Shown: positions 1 to 5,717, counted from the stretch's first letter. The stretch is 5,717 bases of DNA from Candidatus Symbiothrix sp. (GCA_031270925.1 JAISWY010000189.1:1-5717), one strand, 5' to 3'. Notes: generated from the sequence alone by a model not told the origin. Numbers and translations: made by a program.

Positions 1-415
1 GATCGCGGCTTCCCAAATGCCATTTTCCGACAATTCCCGTGTAATAGCCGGCCGATTGCAACAGTTCGGAAATCAGATATTCTTCTTGAGGAATCCCCGT
101 ATAACTTTGCGGATAGAAAACATCATTGACTCCCATCCTTGCGGGATAACGGCCGGTAAGCAAAGCCGCACGGGAAGGACTTGATATCGGAGAGGCCGAA
201 TAAGCATCCGTAAAGCGGATTCCTTCTTTCGCCAATTGGTCGATGCAGGGCGTTTTCCACTTTTCTTGTCCATAGCAGCCGACGTCGGCATATCCCATAT
301 CGTCCATGTAGATGATAATCACATTGGGTGTTTCCGTCGCAAAAGCAGTCGACAGCGAAAGGCTTCCTGCAACAGAAAGGAGGCCGGCTGTTACGTGTTT
401 ATTTGTTTTTTTCAT
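1..415 (-). CDS. Exported serine-type sulfatase, N-terminal part (runs off the left edge)
   Basis: Only the first 138 residues are in the window; the gene has no stop codon here. Residues 1-26 look like a Sec signal peptide: MKK start, hydrophobic core, and AFA before a likely signal peptidase I cut at 26/27. The mature part begins with the sulfatase strand NVIIIYMDDMGYADVGCYG, where D38 and D39 are the expected calcium ligands. The active-site signature is S78-S79-P80-S81-R82 followed by LLTGR, so the residue converted to formylglycine is a serine. This makes it a serine-type sulfatase, a class matured by the radical-SAM enzyme anSME. The second signature, GYYTGIVGKWHLG, is at 123-135. Family members hydrolyse sulfate esters, in this phylum usually on host or algal glycans, in the periplasm or at the cell surface. 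The substrate cannot be told from this fragment. The start ATG lies 19 bases after the tsaE stop, so it may be read from the tsaE transcript. Sulfatase identity is firm. Confidence 0.93.
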   Translation of the reverse strand, partial: MKKTNKHVTAGLLSVAGSLSLSTAFATETPNVIIIYMDDMGYADVGCYGQEKWKTPCIDQLAKEGIRFTDAYSASPISSPSRAALLTGRYPARMGVNDVFYPQSYTGIPQEEYLISELLQSAGYYTGIVGKWHLGSRD

Positions 416-434
416 GATAAAAATGAATTGAATA

Positions 435-854
435 TTACATCTTCAGTAATCGCGAGCCGTCGGCCTGTTCCTCGATTTCCACCCAAACCGTATCGCCCGG
501 CAGAAGCGCTTCCACTTTCTCCGGCCATTCGATGAAACACAAGGCGCCGCTGTCGAAATAATCTTCCGCACCGATGTTTTGCGCTTCTTGAACATTGTTA
601 ATTCGGTAGAAATCAAAATGATAGATTAATTCGGCCGTTGTATCCGAACGGTATTCGTTCACGATGGCAAAGCTGGGACTGTTGATTACATCCCTTACGC
701 CCAAAACTTCGCAAACCGCTTTGATAAAGGTAGTTTTGCCGGCGCCCATCGAGCCGTTGAAGGCGAAAACGGTGCGGTCGTCCATGACGGCGACGAATTG
801 TTTGGCGGCTTCGTGGATGGTATTTAATGAGGGAATTGAGATTGTTGTTGCCAT
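435..854 (-). CDS. tsaE: TsaE, ATPase of the tRNA t6A37 threonylcarbamoyl transfer complex
   Basis: This 139-residue protein is full length for the TsaE/YjeE family. The P-loop is G34-SMGAG-K40-T41-T42. The conserved [10 protein letters not shown] block (59-68) matches the family's switch-like SPT region. HFDFYR (79-84) contains the Walker B-type aspartate D81, and E109-W110-P111 matches the conserved EWP near the C-terminus. TsaE binds TsaB-TsaD and uses ATP hydrolysis to drive multiple rounds of t6A formation at A37 of ANN-decoding tRNAs in the cytoplasm; it is usually essential. The start at 854 is well fixed, because the codon just upstream in frame is TAA and so excludes any N-terminal extension. 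A promoter box at 965-972 can drive it. The sulfatase follows on the same strand after 19 bases. Confidence 0.96.
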   Translation of the reverse strand: MATTISIPSLNTIHEAAKQFVAVMDDRTVFAFNGSMGAGKTTFIKAVCEVLGVRDVINSPSFAIVNEYRSDTTAELIYHFDFYRINNVQEAQNIGAEDYFDSGALCFIEWPEKVEALLPGDTVWVEIEEQADGSRLLKM

Positions 855-948
855 TTAGTATCTGTTTTTTTAGTTGTTCTACCATAAACTGCTTTATCTC
901 TTTCAGCCTTTTTTCCAAATAGCGTTTTATGTCGTCTTTCGATTGCAT
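855..948 (-). other. tsaE leader with a possible small amphipathic ORF
   Basis: An ORF opens with ATG at 948, about ten bases after the transcription start predicted from the 965-972 box. It runs through this leader and then out of frame into tsaE, stopping at 613. Its first 31 residues read as one charged amphipathic helix (DDIKRYLEKRLKEIKQFM and onward), with hydrophobic residues at 7, 11, 15, 18, 22, 26 and 30. Past about residue 35 it is only a shadow of tsaE and does not look like a real protein. It is not a TsaE extension, because it is in another frame. It could be a translated leader peptide that affects tsaE, a remnant of a small gene, or chance in A-rich sequence that favours Lys and Glu codons. 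I do not recognise it. Confidence 0.2.
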
Positions 949-964
949 TTTCGTTTTGAAAGCA

Positions 965-972
965 CAAAAATA
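965..972 (-). promoter_or_regulatory. Bacteroidota -7 promoter box for tsaE
   Basis: On the minus strand the sequence reads TATTTTTG, an exact match to the Bacteroidota primary-sigma -7 consensus TAnnTTTG. It lies about 110 bases upstream of the tsaE ATG and about 17 bases upstream of the leader ORF ATG at 948. No clear -33 TTTG/TTG element is seen at the usual distance, so the call rests on one box and its placement. Confidence 0.5.
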
Positions 973-1012
973 CAATATTTATCCGGAAATACATTAATTA
1001 AAAAATTACCCG

Positions 1013-1020
1013 TACCTTTG
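1013..1020 (+). promoter_or_regulatory. Bacteroidota -7 promoter box for the DUF3127 gene
   Basis: TACCTTTG, followed by CA, matches TAnnTTTG exactly, 25 bases before the ATG at 1046. The implied leader is short and A-rich, with an A9 run and no Shine-Dalgarno sequence, as is common in this phylum. A clear -33 element is not visible. The divergent tsaE box is only 40 bases away, so the two upstream promoter regions overlap. Confidence 0.6.
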
Positions 1021-1045
1021 CACATCAAAAAAAAATAAAACTACA

Positions 1046-1417
1046 ATGCAATTCACAGCAAAATTAATTCAAGCGCTGCCGGTCGAAACCGGAATGGGAA
1101 AGAACGGCGAATGGAAAAAACAAAGTATCATCGTGGAAACCGAAGGGCAATACCCGAAAAAAATATGCGTAACTGCATGGGGCGATAAATTCAATCCCGC
1201 TCAAGTTCAGCCCGGAGCCATGCTGACCATCGATTTCGACCTCGAAAGCCGCGAGTTCAACGGTCGTTGGTACACCGATGTAAAAGCATGGAAAATCGAA
1301 ACAGCCGGCGCTGCACCGCAAAATTATCAGTCGATGCAGGAACCGCCTGTTAATTTTAATTTACCGACGCCGCCGCAGGAAGCGCCTATGCCAAGTTTTA
1401 ATGATTTGCCGTTTTGA
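1046..1417 (+). CDS. DUF3127 family protein, OB-fold-like, with SSB-like C-terminal tip
   Basis: This 123-residue protein matches my recollection of the DUF3127 family, which is common in Bacteroidota. Residues 1-85 form the conserved beta-rich domain: GKNGEWKKQSIIVET (18-32), YPKKICVTAWGD (36-47), and the family-typical ESREFNGRWYTDVKAWKIE (67-85). The pattern resembles a small OB-fold single-stranded-DNA-binding domain. Residues 86-117 are a flexible linker rich in Pro, Gln and Asn. The protein ends FNDLPF, with D120-L-P-F123 resembling the acidic Asp-Leu/Ile-Pro-Phe tail by which SSB recruits repair and replication partners. A nucleic-acid-binding role is inferred from this layout and has not been demonstrated. 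The ATG at 1046 is the first after a consensus promoter. It converges with the next gene across 23 bases. Family assignment is confident; function is open. Confidence 0.88.
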   Translation: MQFTAKLIQALPVETGMGKNGEWKKQSIIVETEGQYPKKICVTAWGDKFNPAQVQPGAMLTIDFDLESREFNGRWYTDVKAWKIETAGAAPQNYQSMQEPPVNFNLPTPPQEAPMPSFNDLPF

Positions 1418-1440
1418 AATCTGAACAGCATAAAACAAGC

Positions 1441-2655
1441 TTACAAATGACCTACAAAAGTTTTCATAAATTCATCCCCCCGCAATAGACCAAAATCACC
1501 TTCCTGCGCTGAAAATTCATCATACCGCATCACATTATCTGCTTGATAATCGGGATGATAAATCACAAATGGAACCGCTTCGGTCGTGTGTGTTTTAATA
1601 CGGCAAGGAGTGGGATGATCTGGTAGGAGAGCGATGGCAACAGACTCATCCCATTGGGCGGTTGCTTCCATTATCGGTTTTACAATCCGGCTATCGAGAA
1701 ATTCGATGGTCTTTATTTTCAGTTCGGAATCGCCTTCGTGTCCGGCTTCGTCGCTGGCTTCTACATGCAGGTAAACGAAGTCTTTATCCTTCAATGCCGA
1801 TAGGGCGGCTTGCGCTTTACCTTCGTAATTCGTGTTGTATAAACCGGTAGCGCCTTCAACATCAATGACTTCCAATCCGGCATATACGCCGATTCCTTTA
1901 ATCAAATCGACAGCGGAAATGACCGCTCCCGAATGAATATTATAAATTTCGGACAAAGCCTGCATTTTCGGTTTATATCCCGGCGACCATGGCCAGATGC
2001 TGTTGGCCGGGTCTTTCCCCTCCGCTATCCGTTTCAGATTTACCGGATGATTCTTTAATTTTTCTTGCGACCAAAGAATCAAGTGGTTCAATAAATCAAC
2101 CGTCACTTGCGCTTCGGGTATCTCTGATCGAATCAACTCCTTGGAAAAAGGAATACCCGGAACGTCGTGCGGCGGCGTACATTTCAAAAATTTATTTCCA
2201 TCTTTGATTTTCAATACATGCCGATATGAAACGCCGGGGAAAAAACAGGCAATGCCATCGACCGATAAATTGTCATTTAAATAGCGGATTAATTCGGCAG
2301 ATTCTTTTGTGGAAATGTGTCCCGCCGAATGGTTTTTGATGCAGCCGTTTTCGATGCTAATCAAATTGCATCGCATAACCATTTCGTTGGCTTCAACGGG
2401 AATACCCATGCTGGCGGCTTCGAGCGAACCGCGACCTTCCAATACAATTTTGGGGTCATAACCTAACACGGAAAGATTGGCGACTTCGCTGCCCGGCGCC
2501 ATCCCCGCAGGAATAGTGTGTAACAAGCCCGATTTGCCCATTTGCGCCAGCCGATCCATATTGGGAGTGTAGGCGGCTTGCAACGGCGTTCGATTTCCCA
2601 ATACCGGAATCGGCTCGTCGGCCATGCCATCACCTAATATTATAATGTATTTCAT
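1441..2655 (-). CDS. Phosphoglycerate-mutase-like homoserine kinase (ApgM/ThrB2-type, alkaline phosphatase superfamily)
   Basis: This 404-residue protein belongs to the archaeal-type cofactor-independent phosphoglycerate mutase family. In Bacteroidota, members of this branch are proposed, and to my recollection supported genetically, to be homoserine kinases in threonine synthesis. Visible sites are metal ligand D9 in LGDGMAD, the serine nucleophile position S56 in PGSEVANLSVLGYDP, N108-H109-S110-A111-G112-H113, the metal site D302-E-A-G-H306, and D346-H347 with KTHTTEAVPF (354-363). SIWPWSPGYKP (219-229) fits the homoserine-kinase branch better than the classical mutase. The ATG at 2655 begins MKYIIILGDG, the usual N-terminus, and lies about 30 bases after the predicted transcription start. 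An in-frame TTG at 2685 falls almost on that start and adds ten unrelated residues, so I reject it. No thrA or thrC is in the window. Glycolytic mutase remains the alternative. Confidence 0.85.
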   Translation of the reverse strand: MKYIIILGDGMADEPIPVLGNRTPLQAAYTPNMDRLAQMGKSGLLHTIPAGMAPGSEVANLSVLGYDPKIVLEGRGSLEAASMGIPVEANEMVMRCNLISIENGCIKNHSAGHISTKESAELIRYLNDNLSVDGIACFFPGVSYRHVLKIKDGNKFLKCTPPHDVPGIPFSKELIRSEIPEAQVTVDLLNHLILWSQEKLKNHPVNLKRIAEGKDPANSIWPWSPGYKPKMQALSEIYNIHSGAVISAVDLIKGIGVYAGLEVIDVEGATGLYNTNYEGKAQAALSALKDKDFVYLHVEASDEAGHEGDSELKIKTIEFLDSRIVKPIMEATAQWDESVAIALLPDHPTPCRIKTHTTEAVPFVIYHPDYQADNVMRYDEFSAQEGDFGLLRGDEFMKTFVGHL

Positions 2656-2692
2656 TTCTTTTCGATCATATTTTTTTGATAGCAACTCGTTG

Positions 2693-2700
2693 CAAAAGTA
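2693..2700 (-). promoter_or_regulatory. Bacteroidota -7 promoter box for the homoserine kinase-like gene
   Basis: The minus strand reads TACTTTTG followed by CA, an exact TAnnTTTG match. It lies 37 bases upstream of the chosen ATG at 2655. Transcription should begin near 2685-2689, which makes the TTG at 2685 an unlikely start codon. The leader is A/T-rich, with a purine run (AAAGAA) just before the ATG. Confidence 0.6.
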
Positions 2701-2703
2701 AGC

Positions 2704-2718
2704 AGATTTTTTGAATCT
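2704..2718. repeat. Short perfect inverted repeat in the divergent promoter region
   Basis: The arms AGATT (2704-2708) and AATCT (2714-2718) flank the five bases TTTTG. The repeat sits immediately upstream of the -7 box of the minus-strand homoserine kinase-like gene, between its -7 and expected -33 positions, where a repressor would act. The arms are short and the region is A/T-rich, so chance is a fair explanation. Confidence 0.2.
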
Positions 2719-2762
2719 CGGTATAATTCCATTAAATTTTTTAATAATTCAAAAAAACTTTG

Positions 2763-2770
2763 TACCTTCG
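2763..2770 (+). promoter_or_regulatory. Probable Bacteroidota -7 promoter box for the AddB-like gene
   Basis: TACCTTCG matches TAnnTTTG at all but one defined position, 22 bases before the ATG at 2793. An in-frame TTG at 2760 overlaps this box and would lie upstream of the transcript, which argues for the ATG. No convincing -33 element is seen; the upstream region is very A/T-rich. Confidence 0.45.
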
Positions 2771-2792
2771 TAAACGAAAAAACAATTCGCAA

Positions 2793-5669
2793 ATGTTATC
2801 GGAAAATACCCGCCCTACCCCATTTTTAAGCCTCGTAGCTCACGATTTAATCCAACGCTTCAGCTACAACCTCTCGGAAATCGTCGTAGTTTTCCCCGGA
2901 ATCCGGGCGAGCCTGTTCTTCAATCAATATTTATACCAACAAGCCCGGCAACCGCTGTGGGCACCGCAATACCGCTCCATCGAAAGTCTGTTTGAAGGCG
3001 CAACCGAATTGCGAAAAGGCGACACTATTCAGCTAATCGCCGAATTATACGAAAGTTACACACAAGTTTATAACGCGCATAATCCCGAACCATCCAAAGA
3101 AAGTTTGGACGAATTTTTCTTTTTCGGCGAAATTCTGTTAAACGATTTCGACGACCTGGACAAAAACTTGGTCGATGCTCAAGCCCTTTTCGGCAATTTG
3201 CAGGATTTGGATGCTCTGCGCGACAATTTCAGTCATCTTTCGGAAGTACAAATCGAAGCTATTCGCCACCATCTAAACGCTTTCCACGGCGACAGCGCTC
3301 TAAAAAACGCTTTCCGGAATATATGGACCCTTTTAGGCGAAGTTTACACCGTCTTCAAAAACCGCTTGACAACTCAAAACACGGCCTATCCCGGAATGTT
3401 GATGCGCAGGGTGGTCGAAAATGAAGCAACCTCCTTTCCTGCAAAACATTACGTTTTCGTCGGATTCAATGTTTTGAGTCGTTGCGAAGAAGTTCTGTTC
3501 AAACAAATGAAACCGAAAGCCTCGTTTTATTGGGATTACGACGAATATTACCTGCACACCGAAGCGGGACGATTCATCCAAAATAACATCCGAAAATTTG
3601 GTTCTGTCTTGGATAACAGTCTGTTTGATACGTTTTTACAGACGGAGAAAAAAATCACTTTTTTAGCCTGTCCTTCTGATAGCGGACAAGCGGCGACCAT
3701 CGCTCCGTGGATTGATTCACTCGGAAAAGAGCCGTCGTTCACGCAAGCCGATTCGGCCATCGTGTTGTGCAACGAAAACCTGCTGCCTACCGTGATGCAC
3801 GCCATTTCGCCCGAAAAAACCGAAAATGTGAATATCACTATGGGATTTCCGATTATGCAAACGGCCATTTGCAGTTTCTTGCAGGTCTTGGCCGAAATGC
3901 AGACCAAAGCATTTCGTGCGACCGACCAATCGTTTTGGTACCGCTATGTGCTGCCTGTTTTGCGCCATCCCTACACATCATATATTTTTCAGGAAGCGAA
4001 AGCAATTGAAAATGAATTGATTAAGAATAATATTTTTTATCCTTCCACCGATGAATTAAAAGATTCGTCGATTTTTTCTTATGCTGAAACAACGGTCGAT
4101 TTGGCGAAATATCTACTCGAAATCATCCAAAAAGTCGGACAATCCTATGAAAACGAACCGGAAAATACTTATACCGGCTTGTATCAGGAATCGGTTTTCC
4201 GCGCCTATCAAACGGTTAATCGCTTGTACGGCCTACTCTCGACCGGAAAATTGCAATTGGAAAAGCCGACTTTTTTGCGATTGTTGCGCAAACTGCTTTC
4301 GACCGTCCAAATTCCGTTTCACGGCGAACCGGTTAAAGGCCTGCAAATCATGGGCGTTCTGGAAACACGCACGTTAGATTTCGATAATTTGCTGATATTC
4401 AACATGAACGAAGGATTTATGCCGGGCAGCAACAACGACAATACCTTCGTTCCGCAATTCCTGCGCTCGCATGTCGGCATGAGTACTATCGACCACCAAG
4501 ACTCGATTTTTGCCTATTATTTTTACCGTTTGATTCAACGCGCCAAAAACATTACTTTGGTTTATACGACCGACAAACAGCAAACCGGGAAAGCCGAAAT
4601 GAGCCGCTTTTTGTTGCAATTATTAACCGATCCGAAATTGAATGGGAAAATCGAGCGTTTCGCCTTGCAATCTGACATACAACCATTTCAATCAGAAGCA
4701 ATTAGCATCGAAAAAGATAAGGATTTAATCGAAAGAATCAAACAACAATACGATTTAAACACTAATCCCGATGCATACCGATTATCTCCCACTGCTATAA
4801 ATACTTACATCAATTGCAACTACAAATTCTACTTGGAATACATTCTAGGCCAGCGCAATAAAGAAGAATTGGCCGACGAACTGGATAATTCGGTTTTCGG
4901 TTCGATTTTCCACTGCGCCGCCGAATATTTATATAAGGAAATCATCGCCAATCATCCTTTGCCGTTTACAGTACAAAAAGAACATATTTCCGAATATCAG
5001 AAATATCCGAACAAAATCGAAGGAATTGTCTTACAAGCATTTGAAAAGGAATATTTCAAAAACCGGCAAGTGGATAAATCCGATTTCAACGGCGAGCAAT
5101 TAATCAATTTCTACGTGATTTATAAACTGCTCGAGCGCTTGCTTCAATTCGATCGGCAACGTGCCCCATTTACCATATTCGGCTTGGAACATCCTGTAAA
5201 AGAAGAATTTACCTTAAGCGAACAAAACATTCGCTTGCACATCGGCGGCATCATCGATCGCTTGGAAGAAAAAGACGGAACGCGCATCATCATCGACTAC
5301 AAAACCGGCGGTAAACCCAAGGAAATTAAAACTTTGGAAGAATTATTCACAGCGAAAGCCAATCGTGCGGCGCATATTTTCCAAACATTCGTCTATGCTT
5401 CGACGCTGTTGCAACGCCCCGATTTTCAACATCCGATTGCACCGGCTTTGCTTTACATTCAACAAGCTAACAAAGATGATTATTCGCCTGCTATTCAATA
5501 CAATAAAGAAATCCTTAGCGATTTTCGCGAATTAAATGCCGATTTTCAATTGTTGCTAACTAATTTAATCGGCGAGATTTTCGATTCCTCTACCCCTTTC
5601 CGTCAAACCGAAATTGCGGAAAATTGCCGGTATTGCGATTTTCGCGCGATGTGTAACAGGGAATTTTGA
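2793..5669 (+). CDS. AddB-like exonuclease subunit, PD-(D/E)XK (RecB-type) nuclease with iron-sulfur staple
   Basis: This 958-residue protein belongs to the AddB-like group of RecB-type nucleases. Residues 1 to about 640 correspond to a degenerate superfamily 1 helicase. The strand VVVFPGIRASLFF (31-43) has no GKT/S P-loop, and the late helicase block survives as MGVLETRTLDFDN (520-532) with NEGFMP (539-544). The nuclease domain spans about 660-958: SPTAINTYINC (665-675), GSIFH with H707, GIIDR with D822, IIIDYKTG with D835 and K837, and Q864-TFV-Y868. C675 with C945, C948 and C954 (C-x2-C-x5-C) reproduces the AddB 4Fe-4S staple. All catalytic residues appear present. AddB acts with an AddA/UvrD-like helicase to resect double-strand breaks for recombination; no such partner gene is in the window, though one could lie to the right. 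It is shorter than Bacillus AddB (about 1,170 residues). The ATG at 2793 is preferred over TTG at 2760, which overlaps the promoter. Confidence 0.92.
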   Translation: MLSENTRPTPFLSLVAHDLIQRFSYNLSEIVVVFPGIRASLFFNQYLYQQARQPLWAPQYRSIESLFEGATELRKGDTIQLIAELYESYTQVYNAHNPEPSKESLDEFFFFGEILLNDFDDLDKNLVDAQALFGNLQDLDALRDNFSHLSEVQIEAIRHHLNAFHGDSALKNAFRNIWTLLGEVYTVFKNRLTTQNTAYPGMLMRRVVENEATSFPAKHYVFVGFNVLSRCEEVLFKQMKPKASFYWDYDEYYLHTEAGRFIQNNIRKFGSVLDNSLFDTFLQTEKKITFLACPSDSGQAATIAPWIDSLGKEPSFTQADSAIVLCNENLLPTVMHAISPEKTENVNITMGFPIMQTAICSFLQVLAEMQTKAFRATDQSFWYRYVLPVLRHPYTSYIFQEAKAIENELIKNNIFYPSTDELKDSSIFSYAETTVDLAKYLLEIIQKVGQSYENEPENTYTGLYQESVFRAYQTVNRLYGLLSTGKLQLEKPTFLRLLRKLLSTVQIPFHGEPVKGLQIMGVLETRTLDFDNLLIFNMNEGFMPGSNNDNTFVPQFLRSHVGMSTIDHQDSIFAYYFYRLIQRAKNITLVYTTDKQQTGKAEMSRFLLQLLTDPKLNGKIERFALQSDIQPFQSEAISIEKDKDLIERIKQQYDLNTNPDAYRLSPTAINTYINCNYKFYLEYILGQRNKEELADELDNSVFGSIFHCAAEYLYKEIIANHPLPFTVQKEHISEYQKYPNKIEGIVLQAFEKEYFKNRQVDKSDFNGEQLINFYVIYKLLERLLQFDRQRAPFTIFGLEHPVKEEFTLSEQNIRLHIGGIIDRLEEKDGTRIIIDYKTGGKPKEIKTLEELFTAKANRAAHIFQTFVYASTLLQRPDFQHPIAPALLYIQQANKDDYSPAIQYNKEILSDFRELNADFQLLLTNLIGEIFDSSTPFRQTEIAENCRYCDFRAMCNREF

Positions 5670-5717
5670 TTTTAATTTAGCTGCGTTGAAAAGTCAATAG
5701 CACCCCAAAAAAAGATT
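5670..5717. other. Short non-coding end of the window
   Basis: These 48 bases follow the stop of the nuclease gene. A weak imperfect stem (GCT...AGC and TTGA/TCAA around AAAG, 5680-5701) is present but has no T-run after it on the plus strand, so I do not call a terminator. No start codon or promoter is convincing before the edge. Confidence 0.3.

Noticed and set aside
73..291. A 72-codon minus-strand ORF inside the sulfatase region
   Set aside because: It is out of frame with the sulfatase, whose frame carries the SxPSR and GKWHLG signatures and runs off the window edge.
236..535. A plus-strand ORF across the sulfatase start and tsaE end
   Set aside because: It is antisense to two recognised genes and has no recognisable motif or promoter.
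613..853. C-terminal part of the leader ORF overlapping tsaE
   Set aside because: This part is Arg-, Gln- and His-rich, typical of an out-of-frame shadow of tsaE; only the part before 855 deserves attention.
865..871. A7 tract (minus strand) as a programmed frameshift joining the leader ORF to TsaE
   Set aside because: A -1 shift does not enter the tsaE frame, and a +1 shift reaches a TAA directly before the tsaE ATG, so no fusion can form.
1021..1045. A-rich run as a Shine-Dalgarno site for the DUF3127 gene
   Set aside because: It contains no AGGAGG-like sequence; A-rich leaders without one are normal in Bacteroidota.
3333..4619. Several ORFs of 80-119 codons on both strands inside the AddB-like gene
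   Set aside because: All overlap a 958-codon gene with conserved domains throughout and show no motif of their own.
5680..5701. Possible terminator hairpin after the AddB-like gene
   Set aside because: The stem is short and interrupted (three plus four pairs), and no T-run follows on the plus strand.

Overview
The window looks like ordinary chromosome from a Bacteroidota bacterium, most likely of the order Bacteroidales. The evidence is four near-consensus Bacteroidota -7 promoter boxes (TAnnTTTG), A/T-rich leaders without Shine-Dalgarno sequences, and a set of families typical of the phylum: a DUF3127 protein, the phosphoglycerate-mutase-like homoserine kinase, a serine-type sulfatase, and an AddB-like protein without a Walker A motif. 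Base composition and codon use look even by eye. I see no mobile element, CRISPR array, tRNA or rRNA.

Layout. Positions 1-415 (minus) hold the first 138 residues of an exported serine-type sulfatase that runs off the left edge. Nineteen bases upstream of it, on the same strand, is tsaE (435-854), the ATPase of tRNA t6A synthesis. A 191-base gap (855-1045) carries divergent promoters and an unexplained short leader ORF. On the plus strand, 1046-1417 encodes a DUF3127 OB-fold-like protein with an SSB-like C-terminal tip. Facing it tail to tail across 23 bases is a 404-residue enzyme on the minus strand (1441-2655), of the phosphoglycerate-mutase-like homoserine kinase type. A second divergent promoter region (2656-2792) separates it from a 958-residue AddB-like exonuclease subunit (2793-5669, plus). 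The last 48 bases are non-coding.

Function. The genes do not form one pathway: tRNA modification, polysaccharide desulfation, threonine synthesis and DNA metabolism are each represented. The only plausible functional pair is the DUF3127 protein and the AddB-like nuclease, since both may act on DNA, but they are not co-transcribed. I did not find an undescribed system. The points most worth checking are the homoserine kinase standing apart from other threonine genes, the SSB-like tip on the DUF3127 protein, the AddB-like subunit without its helicase partner in view, the pairing of tsaE with a sulfatase, and the amphipathic leader ORF upstream of tsaE. For the two largest genes, the apparent TTG starts fall in or beside the promoter, and the real ATGs lie further downstream.
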